A stretch of DNA of 64,000 bases from Clostridium intestinale DSM 6191 (GCF_900130055.1 NZ_FQXU01000008.1:124001-188000); one strand, 5' to 3'; positions 43,802-54,019 are shown, counted from the first letter of the stretch. The notes: a model not told the origin generated them from the sequence alone. Numbers and translations are program-made.

Positions 43802-44963
43802 TTTTTGGGTTATTTTAAAGAAAGAATTAAAAGATATATTCAGAGATAGGAAAACTTTGATATTCACTATATTACTTCCAGTAATAATATATCCAGCTAT
43901 GTTTAAAATATTAGATGTGACAATGAAGGATACTGTCAGCTCTGTAGAGAAAAATGTTACATTAGCCTATAAAGGAGACAAAGAGTCTTCACTATACAAG
44001 ATTATTGACGGTATGGATAACATAACTATAGATGAGAGTGGAAATGAAGAAGATAAATTAAAAAAAGGAGACATATCTCTTATAATAGATGTTCCAAAGG
44101 ATTTTGATAACCAAGTTGTAAATGAGAAAAAGAGTGATGTTAAAATAATTTATGATGATGATTCAAATAAGTCTAAAATAGCTTCATCAATGATAAGAGA
44201 AGTATTTAATGAGTACAGTAAAAATATAGTAAATACAAGATTACAACAAAAGGGTATAGACAGTGAAATCTTGACTCCGTTTGAAATAAAAGAAGAAACT
44301 TTAAGCAAGCAAGAACAAAATGCCATGGCATATGCTATTTTGAGTATGCTTCCAACTTTAATAATCATACTTATGATAAGCCCTACTGTAGGAATAGCGG
44401 CTGATTTAGTTGCTGGAGAAAAAGAAAGAGGAACTTTTGAACCTTTATTATCTACTTCTGTGGGAAGAACCTCTATATTTTGGGGTAAGCTTATAGCTAT
44501 AGCGTCCATAGCATTAATAACATTGATAACTAGCTTAGCAACTATGATTGGAACCACTATATATATGTTCTCAAGTGGTGGTAAGATGACCATTCCAATA
44601 GGTGCATTTGGTGTTATAGGAATAGTAGCTATATTTGTTTTAATAGCTTTAAGTTCCTTGGAAATAGCAATAAGTATATTTGCTCGTTCTATGAAAGAGG
44701 CCAATACCTATCTAGGCGGTCTATTATTACCAGTAATGATTTTAACTTATATTCCATTTATGATGGATGCAAAAAGTATAGGTTTTGTGTTTTTCAATAT
44801 ACCTATAGTTAATTCTGTGGTTGTTATGAAAGAAGCTATGGCAGGAATTTTTGATCCTATGCACATAGGATTAGTCTTGGGGTGGCATGTTATATATATA
44901 ATAGCGGCAGTATTGTTTGCAAAATATATGTTTTCAAAGGAAGAGGTTGTTTTTAGATCTTAA
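43794..44963 (+). CDS. natB: NatB-type ABC-2 permease
   Basis: 389 aa. One N-terminal membrane helix (LIFTILLPVIIYPAMF), a large extracytoplasmic domain of about 150 residues, then five or six helices with the GEKERGTFEPLLSTSVGR motif that contacts the ATPase. This layout (DrrB/NatB type ABC-2) matches sodium or multidrug exporters. Start overlaps natA (ATGAATAA), giving translational coupling. Confidence 0.87.
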   Translation: MNNFWVILKKELKDIFRDRKTLIFTILLPVIIYPAMFKILDVTMKDTVSSVEKNVTLAYKGDKESSLYKIIDGMDNITIDESGNEEDKLKKGDISLIIDVPKDFDNQVVNEKKSDVKIIYDDDSNKSKIASSMIREVFNEYSKNIVNTRLQQKGIDSEILTPFEIKEETLSKQEQNAMAYAILSMLPTLIIILMISPTVGIAADLVAGEKERGTFEPLLSTSVGRTSIFWGKLIAIASIALITLITSLATMIGTTIYMFSSGGKMTIPIGAFGVIGIVAIFVLIALSSLEIAISIFARSMKEANTYLGGLLLPVMILTYIPFMMDAKSIGFVFFNIPIVNSVVVMKEAMAGIFDPMHIGLVLGWHVIYIIAAVLFAKYMFSKEEVVFRS

Positions 44964-44983
44964 TCTAAAGTTAAGGAGCAATT

Positions 44984-45601
44984 ATGAGACTAGAAAGAGA
45001 TTTTTTTGCAAGAGATACTTTGATTGTTGCAAAAGAGTTATTAGGAAAAGTTATAGTTAGAGAAATAGATGGTGTAAGATTATCTGGGAAAATAGTAGAA
45101 ACAGAAGGATATATAGGATCTATAGATAAAGCTTCTCATGCCTATGGAGGTAAAAAGACTCCTAGGGTGGAGCCCTTATATGGAGAGCCTGGGATCAGCT
45201 ATGTTTTTTCAATATATGGAATGTATGAATGCTTTAATGTCATTTCAAAAGAAAAAGGATCCCCAGAAGGGATACTTATAAGGGCAGTTGAACCCATAGA
45301 TGGACTTGAGAAAATAGCTCAAAATAGATTTCGTAAATCCTATGATACTCTTACTGCTAAAGAAATAAAAAATCTTACAAATGGACCCTCTAAATTGTGT
45401 ATAGCTCTGGATATAAATAAGAAGGTGCATAATTTTATGGATTTAGTTAAATCCAAAGAACTGTATATAGAGGATGGAGATATAATTAATTCATCTGATA
45501 TAGTTGAAACAACTAGGGTTGGAATTGACTATGCAGAAGAGGCTGTTGACTTTCCATGGAGATTTTATGTGAAAAACAATATTTATGTATCCAAAAAGTA
45601 G
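44984..45601 (+). CDS. DNA-3-methyladenine glycosylase (AAG/MPG type)
   Basis: 205 aa, ATG behind AAGGAGCAATT. The AAG fold is recognisable from [16 protein letters not shown]-like residues 16-30, [20 protein letters not shown] with the catalytic Glu, [16 protein letters not shown] with the intercalating Tyr region, and [14 protein letters not shown]. It excises alkylated purines from DNA. Downstream of natB by 20 bases with no terminator, so possibly cotranscribed. Confidence 0.94.
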   Translation: MRLERDFFARDTLIVAKELLGKVIVREIDGVRLSGKIVETEGYIGSIDKASHAYGGKKTPRVEPLYGEPGISYVFSIYGMYECFNVISKEKGSPEGILIRAVEPIDGLEKIAQNRFRKSYDTLTAKEIKNLTNGPSKLCIALDINKKVHNFMDLVKSKELYIEDGDIINSSDIVETTRVGIDYAEEAVDFPWRFYVKNNIYVSKK

Positions 45602-45611
45602 ATATTTAGAT

Positions 45612-45661
45612 AAAAAGAAAAAGATGATTAACATTTTAAGTTGTAGAAATGTTAATCATCT
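45612..45661 (-). terminator. Terminator for the minus-strand gene ending at 45682
   Basis: Perfect 15-bp stem (45622-45636 with 45647-45661); the minus-strand transcript continues into UUUUUCUUUUU. On the plus strand the U run is missing. Confidence 0.82.
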
Positions 45662-45681
45662 AAATCTATTAATGTACATGT

Positions 45682-46206
45682 CTAATAGCAGATAAAACTA
45701 TCTATCCTATTTAAATCTAAACCGAAATAGACCCATCTCCAGCCAGCCCATCTCCACCCAGCAATAGATTTAGGGCCTACATAAGTTAAGTAAGACCAAT
45801 AGGAGTAGTCGTTTTTTTGCCAAATATAAACAAACTTTCGTATACAAGGTTTCATAGACCCTGGATCTACGGCTTTAGTTTGAGCAGAACTTGTTAAACT
45901 AACGGCTTTTTTATCATTTTTGGATGGAATGAAATTAGGTGGTTTACTCATAGGACCTTGAACACCTTGAGGATTTTGAGCGTCAAAAGGAGCTTGAGAA
46001 ATAGGATTCCCTAGAAATGGAGGAGGAGCTTGTTGTTCTCTAAAATCTCCGCCGAATTCTTCTTCAGAATCAACAATGCTAAAGAGTGCTGGAATTACAT
46101 AATTAACATCCATTTCAAATTCACCTACTTCATCAACTTCCTCATCTAAAGAGAAATATCTTACACTTGCAGAATCAAAATTACAATTGTCTTTTGAAAT
46201 GTACAT
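45682..46206 (-). CDS. Unknown Pro/Trp-rich protein, possible spore coat protein
   Basis: 174 aa from ATG 46206 (AAGGAAGCATTT upstream). Three parts: an acidic N-terminus (SLDEEVDEVGEFEMDVNYV), a Pro/Gln/Asn-rich middle (QQAPPPFLGNPISQAPFDAQ), and a C-terminal 50 residues starting at CIRKFVYIW with the aromatic block IAGWRWAGWRWVYFGLDL, ending with a Cys near the end. The two flanking cysteines could form a disulfide. No signal peptide. Upstream on this strand, AC-N16-CATATATTG resembles a sigma-K promoter. Function unknown. Confidence 0.68.
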   Translation of the reverse strand: MYISKDNCNFDSASVRYFSLDEEVDEVGEFEMDVNYVIPALFSIVDSEEEFGGDFREQQAPPPFLGNPISQAPFDAQNPQGVQGPMSKPPNFIPSKNDKKAVSLTSSAQTKAVDPGSMKPCIRKFVYIWQKNDYSYWSYLTYVGPKSIAGWRWAGWRWVYFGLDLNRIDSFICY

Positions 46207-46314
46207 AAATGCTTCCTTATGAATTAATCTCATAAACAATATATGTTATATACCTTAATATGTTACAAAAAGAGGAAATGAAAAAGTTGATATGGTGATA
46301 TAGTTAAAATTTAT

Positions 46315-46343
46315 TTGACATAATTGGTGGAATAGATAATAAT
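46315..46343 (+). promoter_or_regulatory. Promoter of a candidate small RNA
   Basis: TTGACA (46315-46320), spacer 16-17, TAATAAT (46337-46343). Confidence 0.6.
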
Positions 46344-46349
46344 AAAGAT

Positions 46350-46438
46350 GGCTTTAAATTAAGACAAGACCTTTATTAAGACTAAAGGCAAAAAATGGTT
46401 ACTTCTATAAACAAGGAAGTAACCATTTTTTTTGTATA
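46350..46438 (+). ncRNA. Candidate small RNA of about 85 nt
   Basis: A consensus promoter just upstream and a perfect 15-bp terminator (46391-46405 with 46416-46430) followed by T8 enclose about 85 bases without an open frame. This lies in the 844-base gap before carA. Between it and the carA leader (46440-46760) I see no gene; that stretch is A+T-rich. Confidence 0.5.
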
Positions 46439-46761
46439 TATTGAGGTGTAAATCTAAACATATACTGAATCCTCTAAGTAGCTATGTTTAATTGGAAAAC
46501 ATTTTTATGAAAAAATAGTATTGTTTTAGATGTAATAATAAAATCATTAATCGGAATATTTATGCATAATAATAGCATAAATATAATTAAAAGCTTGAAT
46601 AAATGAAGAGGAAAATATATAATATAGCTATAAAACATAATTGGGGCTATACATCTTAATACTACATTTATGTATAAAAGATGTATATTTTATTAAGTCT
46701 TAAGGTATCCTCTAAGTTTAGGAATGGGTATTGTACCAAGAGTTTGGTTTTGATTGGCTTC

Positions 46762-46790
46762 TTGACAAAGTATGTCATATCAAATACAAT
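46762..46790 (+). promoter_or_regulatory. Sigma-A promoter of carAB
   Basis: TTGACA (46762-46767), 17-base spacer, TACAAT (46785-46790). Confidence 0.82.
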
Positions 46791-46796
46791 AGGTTT

Positions 46797-46980
46797 AAAA
46801 ATAAAGTTTGAATACACTTTAAATTGGTCCTGTGAGGCCAGAAAGGAGTATGTTGTTATGGTATCATTAAAAATTAATAACTTAACAGCTTTGTCTTTAT
46901 ACCCATTTTTGTGGTTAGATATATGGAGGATAGTAGAGAGATTATAACTTAATTAATCTCTTTATTATCCTTTTCTTTTC
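46797..46980 (+). promoter_or_regulatory. PyrR-binding attenuator leader of carAB
   Basis: Within the leader, TTGGTCCTGTGAGGCCAGAA (46824-46843) continues into AGGAG. It matches the PyrR anti-antiterminator loop (GUCC-N-GAGAGG-C...AGAAGG in Bacillus). It is followed at 46928-46970 by a 17-bp hairpin with two G-U pairs and the tail TTTTCTTTT, a terminator. With UMP bound, PyrR would stabilise the first loop and favour termination, repressing carAB when pyrimidines are plentiful. Confidence 0.82.
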
Positions 46981-47050
46981 GCAAAAACAAAAGACTTTAT
47001 AAAATATAAGGTGTATTTTTGGCTTTAATAGTTTATTTAGGAGGGCTATT

Positions 47051-48100
47051 ATGAAAGCAAAGCTAATATTAGAAAACGGAACAATATTTGAAGGTACAGC
47101 TTTTGGTTATCTAGAAGAAAGTGTTGGAGAGGTAGTTTTCAATACTGGAATGACAGGATATCAAGAGGTTTTAACAGACCCATCTTACTATGGACAGATA
47201 GTTACTATGACCTATCCTCTCATAGGTAATTATGGGATAAATATAGAAGATACAGAATCAAAATCAATTAAAGTTAAAGGCTTTATAGTTAGAGAAAAAT
47301 GCTCATCACCTAGTAATTTTAGATGCGAGTTTCAATTAGAAGATTACCTAAAGCAAAATAAAATAATAGGGTTAGAGGGAATTGACACAAGAGCTTTAAC
47401 TAAAATGTTAAGAAACAATGGAACAATGAAAGGAATAATAACCTTAGAAGAGTTAGTCTTAGAAGATGTTCAGGAAAAACTTCAAAGCTTCTCTAATGAA
47501 TATGCTGTAAAATCAGTGTCAACAGATGTGGTAAAACAAGTAGAGGGCGCTGGCAAACATGTAGCTATATTAGATTTTGGAATAAAACAAAATATAGTAA
47601 GAAATTTTGTGAAAAGAGGCTGTAAAGTTAGTGTATTTCCTTATGACGCATCTTCAGATGAAGTATTAGCTGTAAATCCTGACCTAATATTTTTATCAAA
47701 TGGTCCGGGAAATCCAGAGGATTTACCAGGGTCAATAGAAAACATTAAGAACTTGATAGGTAAGAAACCAATAGTAGGAATTTGCTTAGGACACCAACTT
47801 CTAGCTTTAAGCTTAGGTGGAAAAACTAGTAAGCTAAAATTTGGACATAGAGGAAGTAATCATCCGGTTAAAGATTTAGAAGAAAATAGAGTGCATATAA
47901 CTTCTCAAAATCATGGGTATGTAGTTGAACAACTTCCAGAAGAATTTGAGGTTACACATGTGAATTTAAATGATGGAACAATAGAAGGAATGAAGCATAA
48001 AACATTGCCTATATATTCTGTACAATTCCATCCAGAAGCGTGTCCAGGACCTAAAGATTCTGAATATATATTTGATAAATTCATGAAATATGCACTATAG
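47051..48100 (+). CDS. carA: Carbamoyl-phosphate synthase, small (glutaminase) subunit
   Basis: 349 aa, ATG behind AGGAGGGC. N-terminal CarA-specific domain ([35 protein letters not shown]) and C-terminal class I glutaminase with the nucleophile in [10 protein letters not shown] and the His-Glu pair in [11 protein letters not shown]. It releases ammonia from glutamine for CarB. First gene of the PyrR-controlled operon, so the product probably serves pyrimidine synthesis; the same enzyme could also supply arginine synthesis. Confidence 0.97.
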   Translation: MKAKLILENGTIFEGTAFGYLEESVGEVVFNTGMTGYQEVLTDPSYYGQIVTMTYPLIGNYGINIEDTESKSIKVKGFIVREKCSSPSNFRCEFQLEDYLKQNKIIGLEGIDTRALTKMLRNNGTMKGIITLEELVLEDVQEKLQSFSNEYAVKSVSTDVVKQVEGAGKHVAILDFGIKQNIVRNFVKRGCKVSVFPYDASSDEVLAVNPDLIFLSNGPGNPEDLPGSIENIKNLIGKKPIVGICLGHQLLALSLGGKTSKLKFGHRGSNHPVKDLEENRVHITSQNHGYVVEQLPEEFEVTHVNLNDGTIEGMKHKTLPIYSVQFHPEACPGPKDSEYIFDKFMKYAL

Positions 48101-48114
48101 TAGGGGGTAGCAAA

Positions 48115-51100
48115 ATGCCATTAAAAAATGATATAAAAAAAGTACTAGTTATAGGGTCAGGTCCTATTATAATAGGGCAAGCAGCAGAGTTTGATTATTC
48201 AGGAACTCAAGCTTGTCAGGCTTTGAAAGAAGAAGGTATAGAAGTTGTTTTGGTTAACTCTAATCCAGCAACTATTATGACAGATAAAGAAGTAGCGGAT
48301 AAGGTATATATTGAGCCATTAACGGTTGAATTTGTAGAGAAAGTAATAGCAAAAGAGAGACCAGATTCCCTTTTAGCAGGAATGGGAGGACAAACAGGTT
48401 TAAACTTAGCTGTTGAGTTATATGATCAAGGAGTATTAGAAAAGTATAATGTTAAGGTTATAGGAACATCAGTAGAATCTATAAAAGAAGGTGAAGACAG
48501 GGAATTATTCAGATCTATGATGCAAAGAATAAATGAACCTGTAATTCAAAGTGAAATAGTAACTACTCTTGAAGAAGGAAGAAAAGTTGCTAGAGAAATA
48601 GGTTATCCTGTTGTTGTAAGACCAGCATATACTCTTGGTGGAACTGGTGGAGGAATAGTAAATAATGAAGAAGAACTTAACGAAACTCTTGAATCAGGGC
48701 TGCAATTAAGTTCCATCCATCAATGTTTAGTTGAGAAAAGTGTAAAGGGATGGAAAGAAGTTGAATACGAAGTTATGAGAGATTCTTATGGAAACTGCAT
48801 AACAGTGTGTAACATGGAAAATATAGATCCAGTTGGAATACACACAGGAGATTCAATAGTTGTAGCACCATCACAAACTTTATCAGATAAAGAATATCAA
48901 ATGCTTAGAACTGCATCTATAGATATAATAAATGCTGTAGGAATAGAAGGTGGATGTAATGTGCAGTTTGCATTAAATCCTAACTCTTTTGAATATGCAG
49001 TAATAGAAATAAACCCTAGAGTGTCTCGTTCATCTGCATTAGCTTCAAAGGCTACAGGGTATCCTATAGCAAAAATGGCAGCCAAAATAGCTTTAGGTTA
49101 TGGACTAGATGAAATAGAAAATGCCGTTACTAAAAAAACTTATGCTTGTTTTGAACCAACCTTAGATTATGTGGTTGTAAAAATACCTAAATGGCCTTTT
49201 GATAAGTTTTTTGCAGCTAATAGAACATTAGGAACTAAGATGATGGCAACAGGTGAAATTATGGCAATAGGAGCTAATTTCGAAGCAGCATTCTTAAAAG
49301 GAATAAGGAGCTTAGAAATAGGTAAATATTCTATGTTTCACAAGAAATTTGTAAATTCAAGTATGGAAGAATTAAGAGCGTGGGTTATGGCTCCAGATGA
49401 TGAGAGAATATTTGCACTTGCAGAAATGTTAAGAAGAGATTATAGAGGGGAACATGTTGCTAGAATAACAGGAATAGATCCTTTCTTCATTGATAAATTA
49501 AAGTGGATTGTACAGGAAGAAGAAAAATTAAGAGCAAGCACTCTAGAAGATTTAGATAAAGAGTGGCTTCATAATTTAAAGAAAAGGGGATTTTCAGATA
49601 AGGGTATAGCTGATATGTTATCTGTAGTTCCAGAAGAAATAAATAAATTAAGAAGCATCTGGAATATAAAACCAAGCTACAAGATGGTTGATACTTGTGG
49701 AGGAGAGTTTGAAGCGTTATCTCCATATTATTATTCAACTTATGAACAATACGATGAAGTAGAAGTATCAGATAAGAAGAAAGTGATGGTTATAGGATCT
49801 GGTCCTATAAGAATTGGGCAAGGAATAGAATTTGATTATGCATCAGTTCATTGTGTAATTGCTCTTAGAAAATTAGGCATAGAGACTATAATAGTAAATA
49901 ATAACCCAGAAACAGTAAGTACAGATTTCAACATGTCAGATAAGCTATATTTTGAACCATTAACTGAGGAAGATGTATTAAATATAATAGAAAAAGAAAA
50001 TCCAGATGGAGTTATACTTCAATTTGGTGGTCAAACAGCTATAAAGCTAGCGAATTTCCTAAAAGAGAAAAATATAAAGACATTAGGAACTACAGCAGAT
50101 CAAATAGATATGGCAGAAGATAGAGAAAAGTTTGATGAGATGTTAGAGAAATTAGGAATAGTAAGACCTAAAGGAAAAGGTGTTTGGGGTGTTGAAGAAG
50201 GTATTTCTGAAGCTTCGAAACTTGGATACCCAGTTTTAGTTAGACCATCATATGTTTTAGGCGGTCAGGGTATGGAAATTACTCATGATGAAGAGGAATT
50301 AAAATACTATTTAAAAAATGCCTTTGAAAAAGATAAAAAAAATCCAATCCTTATAGATAAGTATCTAATGGGAAGGGAAATAGAGGTAGACGCTATTTCA
50401 GATGGAGATGACATACTTATACCAGGAATAATGGAACACTTAGAGAGAGCTGGAGTTCATTCAGGAGATTCTATAACAATGTATCCAAGTCAAAATCTAA
50501 GCAGCTATATAAAAGATGAAGTTCTAAACTATACTAAAAAGATAGCTAAAGAAATTGGTATAAAAGGAATGATAAATATACAGTTTATAGAATTTGAGGG
50601 TGCTTTATATGTAATTGAAGTTAACCCTAGAGCTTCAAGAACGGTTCCATATATATCAAAGGTTAGTGGAGTTCCAATAGTTGATATAGCAACTAGAATA
50701 ATGCTTGGAGAAAAGCTTAAAGATTTAGGTTATGGAGTAGATGTATATAAAGAACCAGAATTAGTTTCAGTTAAGGTTCCTGTATTCTCAACTCAAAAGT
50801 TACCAAATGTTGAAGTATCTTTAGGACCTGAAATGAAATCTACAGGGGAAGTATTAGGTATAGGTAGAAATTTAGAAGAGGCACTTTATAAAGGTATGGT
50901 AGCTGCAGGAATGTATGCTAAAAAGAATACTGGTAAGATTTTAGCAACTATTAAAGAACATGATAAAAAGGAGTTCTTAGAAATTGCTAAACAACTAGAC
51001 GAATTAGGGTATAAATTTATAGCTACAAAAGGAACTGCAAGTATTTTAAGAACTATTGGAATAGATGCAGAAGTGGTTAGAAAATTAAATGAAGAAGAAC

Positions 51101-51321
51101 CTAATATAATGGATGTTATAAGGAATAAAGAAGTGGATTTAGTTATTAATACTCCTACTAAAGGAAATGATTCTAAGAGAGATGGATTTATCCTTAGAAG
51201 AGCAGCTGTAGAAAGAAATATAGGTGTAATAACAGCTTTAGATACTTTCAGCGCATTAGTAGATATAAAAAGAAAAAAAGTATGCGATAGAGATTTAGAG
51301 GTATTTGATATAGCACATTAA
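48115..51321 (+). CDS. carB: Carbamoyl-phosphate synthase, large subunit
   Basis: 1068 aa, full family length, ATG behind TAGGGGGTAGC, 14 bases after carA. Two homologous ATP-grasp halves: the first begins [20 protein letters not shown], the second [20 protein letters not shown] near residue 558. The allosteric MGS-like domain is at the C-terminus ([20 protein letters not shown]). Both halves keep RPSYVLGG-type ATP sites ([12 protein letters not shown] and [12 protein letters not shown]). A strong terminator follows. Confidence 0.98.
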   Translation: MPLKNDIKKVLVIGSGPIIIGQAAEFDYSGTQACQALKEEGIEVVLVNSNPATIMTDKEVADKVYIEPLTVEFVEKVIAKERPDSLLAGMGGQTGLNLAVELYDQGVLEKYNVKVIGTSVESIKEGEDRELFRSMMQRINEPVIQSEIVTTLEEGRKVAREIGYPVVVRPAYTLGGTGGGIVNNEEELNETLESGLQLSSIHQCLVEKSVKGWKEVEYEVMRDSYGNCITVCNMENIDPVGIHTGDSIVVAPSQTLSDKEYQMLRTASIDIINAVGIEGGCNVQFALNPNSFEYAVIEINPRVSRSSALASKATGYPIAKMAAKIALGYGLDEIENAVTKKTYACFEPTLDYVVVKIPKWPFDKFFAANRTLGTKMMATGEIMAIGANFEAAFLKGIRSLEIGKYSMFHKKFVNSSMEELRAWVMAPDDERIFALAEMLRRDYRGEHVARITGIDPFFIDKLKWIVQEEEKLRASTLEDLDKEWLHNLKKRGFSDKGIADMLSVVPEEINKLRSIWNIKPSYKMVDTCGGEFEALSPYYYSTYEQYDEVEVSDKKKVMVIGSGPIRIGQGIEFDYASVHCVIALRKLGIETIIVNNNPETVSTDFNMSDKLYFEPLTEEDVLNIIEKENPDGVILQFGGQTAIKLANFLKEKNIKTLGTTADQIDMAEDREKFDEMLEKLGIVRPKGKGVWGVEEGISEASKLGYPVLVRPSYVLGGQGMEITHDEEELKYYLKNAFEKDKKNPILIDKYLMGREIEVDAISDGDDILIPGIMEHLERAGVHSGDSITMYPSQNLSSYIKDEVLNYTKKIAKEIGIKGMINIQFIEFEGALYVIEVNPRASRTVPYISKVSGVPIVDIATRIMLGEKLKDLGYGVDVYKEPELVSVKVPVFSTQKLPNVEVSLGPEMKSTGEVLGIGRNLEEALYKGMVAAGMYAKKNTGKILATIKEHDKKEFLEIAKQLDELGYKFIATKGTASILRTIGIDAEVVRKLNEEEPNIMDVIRNKEVDLVINTPTKGNDSKRDGFILRRAAVERNIGVITALDTFSALVDIKRKKVCDRDLEVFDIAH

Positions 51322-51329
51322 TTATCATC

Positions 51330-51369
51330 GAGAGTTTTGTAAAAAAATGCAGAACTCTCAATTTTTTTT
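51330..51369 (+). terminator. Intrinsic terminator of carAB
   Basis: 10-bp stem (51330-51339 with 51350-51359, one G-U pair) and T8. Confidence 0.9.
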
Positions 51370-51370
51370 G

Positions 51371-51421
51371 TTGACAACAAAACATGTGTTCGTTAAAATG
51401 TAATTATCGAATATATGTTCG
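51371..51421 (+). promoter_or_regulatory. Promoter overlapped by two LexA (SOS) boxes
   Basis: Promoter TTGACA (51371-51376), 17-base spacer, TAAAAT (51394-51399). Box 1, AAAACATGTGTTCG (51379-51392), matches the Firmicute LexA consensus CRAACRYNYGTTCG at 13 of 14 positions and lies between -35 and -10. Box 2, CGAATATATGTTCG (51408-51421), differs from the consensus CGAACRNRYGTTYG at one position and covers the likely start site. Confidence 0.85.
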
Positions 51422-51505
51422 AGAAAATTTTTAGGAATATATATAAAGTTTAAGCATATGATTTATTATGTAAATAGATTGAGATTATATAAGGGGGAAA
51501 TCACA

Positions 51506-51781
51506 ATGAAAAAAACTAGTGGGATATTTGTTAAAATTAATTACAAATTAGATAAGGAAAATAAGGGGTATATAAAAGATAACAGATCTAATAGTAAATC
51601 TAATGCCTTCAGTAAGTATTTGTTATGCGGTGGAAAGTATAATAAAGATGGAGGAACTATGATATTCCAAGTTGAGGATTTAAGAGAAGCTGAAGAGATA
51701 ATAAACAATAATCCTTTTAAAGTTGCTAGTTTTTATTCTTATGAGATTTTAAGCAAAAATTATATAAACTTATATAATTAA
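51506..51781 (+). CDS. SOS-controlled small YciI-like protein
   Basis: 91 aa from ATG 51506 (AAGGGGGAAATCAC upstream); an earlier in-frame ATG at 51458 has no ribosome site. The C-terminal half, GGTMIFQVEDLREAEEII followed by NNNPFKVASFYSYEIL, has the YciI/YCII signature (a hydrophobic strand, a helix and a D/N-N-P-F turn). The N-terminal half is Lys/Asn/Ser-rich (KINYKLDKENKGYIKDNRSN). No membrane segment, so it is not a YneA- or SulA-like septum inhibitor by layout. The two LexA boxes in its promoter imply induction by DNA damage. Function unknown. Confidence 0.78.
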   Translation: MKKTSGIFVKINYKLDKENKGYIKDNRSNSKSNAFSKYLLCGGKYNKDGGTMIFQVEDLREAEEIINNNPFKVASFYSYEILSKNYINLYN

Positions 51782-51800
51782 AATTAATAGTATTTAAACA

Positions 51801-51845
51801 CAAAAGAGTACCGCTAACTACGTACGAGGTAGTTTTGCGATACTC
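51801..51845 (-). terminator. Terminator for the minus-strand HD-GYP gene
   Basis: GAGTA...AACTAC (51806-51821) pairs imperfectly with GTAGTT...TACTC (51829-51845), followed on the minus strand by UUUUG. Confidence 0.65.
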
Positions 51846-51846
51846 A

Positions 51847-52968
51847 TTATATTTCATATTGTATTGAAGAAATCACTAAAGAAAGCTCAGTTAATAGATT
51901 TATGTTAATACCAACTCTATCATTATCTATAGAACTTTTAAGTATTTTAATTGTTGGCCTAAGTGGATAGTTAGGTGGAGTTTCTTCAACCATAGCTATT
52001 TCACCATTGCTAAGTTTAACAATAGTTCCAGTAGGAAAAGGAACTATGACTTTAGTGAAGGCCTCAACCAAATCTGGGTCAAAGTGAGTTCCTGAGCCAG
52101 CCATTATGAATTCTAAAGCTTCACATGGCGAAAGTGCCTTACGATATGGTCTGTCTGAAGTCAAAGCATCGTATACATCTGTAATGGCCACTATTTTTGC
52201 AAGTAAACTTATCTGATCACCTTTTAAAGACATTGGGTAACCAGAGCCATCTTCTTTTTCATGATGTTGAAGTATAACGAGTTTTGAATTAGAAGTAAGA
52301 TTAATAGCATTTGATAGATACTCATATCCTTTTGATGGATGGGTTTTCATTAAAGCAAACTCCTCGTTAGTTAAGGATGAGTTTTTAATAATAATTTCTT
52401 TAGGAACAAATACTTTTCCGATATCATGAATAAGAGCACCTACACAGAGATCTTTAAGATCATTTTTAGATAAATTTAAGGACATTCCCATAACTAAGGA
52501 AAGTACAGCTACGTTAACACAATGTTGGTAGGTATAGGCATCCATACTTTTTATATCTACTAAATTTACTAACATTTGTTTATTAGATAAAATATTTTCT
52601 ATTAACTCAGTTGCAACATTTAATATGTCATCAAAATATTCTTCTCTCTGTTTTATTAAAAGGTTTTTATTTCTAGAAGATAAATTTTGTGTGTCCAACG
52701 AGGTTAATATTCTTTCTACACTTGAAAAAGTCTCACGAACAACTCTAATAGATTTTTGTCTTAGTTCTGGCTGAATTATATCTTCAATTTCTCCATTACT
52801 GTATTCATCTGTTATATATAAAGAAAATATATTTATGCTTCTTATTCTTTTTACAAGGTTATCAGTTAATCTAACCCCTTCTCTCAGTAGTATTCTACCG
52901 TTTTCATCAAAAATAGTTTTAGCTAGATAACACCCTTCTTTTACACATTCAATAGGGATAAGCCTCAT
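51847..52968 (-). CDS. HD-GYP domain phosphodiesterase-like protein
   Basis: 373 aa. An N-terminal region of about 120 residues (DUF3391-like: RLIPIECVKEGCYLAKTIFD) precedes a complete HD-GYP domain: ALIHDIGKVFVPKEIIIKNS, MKTHPSKGYEYL, HHEKEDGSGYPMSLKG, and DVYDALTSDRPYRKALSP. All metal and signature residues (HD, GSGYP) are intact, so c-di-GMP or related hydrolysis is expected. No membrane helix. Divergent from murI. Confidence 0.92.
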   Translation of the reverse strand: MRLIPIECVKEGCYLAKTIFDENGRILLREGVRLTDNLVKRIRSINIFSLYITDEYSNGEIEDIIQPELRQKSIRVVRETFSSVERILTSLDTQNLSSRNKNLLIKQREEYFDDILNVATELIENILSNKQMLVNLVDIKSMDAYTYQHCVNVAVLSLVMGMSLNLSKNDLKDLCVGALIHDIGKVFVPKEIIIKNSSLTNEEFALMKTHPSKGYEYLSNAINLTSNSKLVILQHHEKEDGSGYPMSLKGDQISLLAKIVAITDVYDALTSDRPYRKALSPCEALEFIMAGSGTHFDPDLVEAFTKVIVPFPTGTIVKLSNGEIAMVEETPPNYPLRPTIKILKSSIDNDRVGININLLTELSLVISSIQYEI

Positions 52969-53176
52969 TTTAACACCTCATAAGTTAAGAATATGTATAA
53001 TTATACTATAAATTATCGTAATAAGCCATAATTTGAAAGGTAATTAGTTATAATTAGACATGAAAAAATTAAGACACAATGATGTAAAATAATCATAATG
53101 AAAAATGTATTTATTTATAGTATATAAAGGTATAAAATAATTGGTAGAAGAACATAAGTTGATGGAGTGATATGAT

Positions 53177-53956
53177 ATGAGCGAAAATATGAAAGATAGG
53201 CCTATAGGTTTTTTTGATTCTGGATTAGGTGGTTTAAGTGTTATGAAGAAAGCGATAGAAGATATGCCAGAAGAAGAATTTATATATTTAGGAGATTCTA
53301 TAAATGCTCCATATGGAATTAAAGAAAATATAGAGATAAAAAGGTTAACTCTAAATGGTATAGAGTTTCTTATAGATAAAGGAGTAAAGGGGATAGTAGT
53401 AGCTTGCAATACTGCTACATCTGTTGCTATAGAAGATTTAAGAATGAAGTACAAGGATATTCCTGTAATAGGAATAGAACCTGCCTTAAAGCCAGCTGTA
53501 GAATTAAAGAGAGAGGGAAAAATAATTATAATGGCAACCAATGCTACATTAAAGGAAAAGAAATTTGAGAAATTAATGGGAAAATATGCAGAGGATAATA
53601 TAATAGTACCTCTCCCATGTCCTGGATTAGTGGAGTATATAGAAAATGGTATTTTAGAAGGCAAAGAAATTGATGATTTTTTAAGAAATTTATTAAAGGA
53701 ACATATTGATAGTAAAATAGGATCAATTGTATTAGGATGCACCCATTATCCATTCATTAAAAAAGCAATCTCTAATATAGTAGGAGATGAAGTAGCGATT
53801 GTTGATGGTAGTAAGGGTACTTCTAGGGAATTAAAAAGACAATTAATGGAGATGAAATTAGTAAGTGATAGAAAAAGCAGAGGGAATATTGAAATTTTTA
53901 ATACTTTGGGAAAAGACAAAATAGATTTATCGTTTTCATTAATAAATGTAAAATAA
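53177..53956 (+). CDS. murI: Glutamate racemase
   Basis: 259 aa, ATG 53177 with TGGAGTGAT upstream. Two-cysteine racemase: IGFFDSGLGGLSVMKKA, first catalytic Cys in VACNTATSVA, second in LGCTHYPFIKKAI, plus YLGDSINAPYG. It makes D-glutamate for peptidoglycan from L-glutamate without a cofactor. A terminator lies downstream, so it is a single-gene unit. Confidence 0.96.
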   Translation: MSENMKDRPIGFFDSGLGGLSVMKKAIEDMPEEEFIYLGDSINAPYGIKENIEIKRLTLNGIEFLIDKGVKGIVVACNTATSVAIEDLRMKYKDIPVIGIEPALKPAVELKREGKIIIMATNATLKEKKFEKLMGKYAEDNIIVPLPCPGLVEYIENGILEGKEIDDFLRNLLKEHIDSKIGSIVLGCTHYPFIKKAISNIVGDEVAIVDGSKGTSRELKRQLMEMKLVSDRKSRGNIEIFNTLGKDKIDLSFSLINVK

Positions 53957-53962
53957 AGCTTT

Positions 53963-53999
53963 AAAAATTTAAGGAATTCTAAAATCCTTAAATTTTTTT
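53963..53999 (+). terminator. Intrinsic terminator after murI
   Basis: Perfect 13-bp stem (53963-53975 with 53985-53997), T7. Confidence 0.88.
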
Positions 54000-54019
54000 G
54001 AAAAAAGTTTGTTAAAATA

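Noticed and set aside
46681-46947. An 88-residue open frame before carA
   Set aside because: It overlaps the carAB promoter, the PyrR-binding loop and the terminator stem, has no ribosome site, and its composition is not protein-like.
51506-51781. SOS-controlled cell-division inhibitor
   Set aside because: The product has no membrane helix, no LysM domain, and a YciI-like C-terminal half, unlike YneA or SulA.
53044-53742. A 232-residue minus-strand frame
   Set aside because: It is the antisense shadow of murI, with low-complexity Ser/Ile/Phe composition and no ribosome site.
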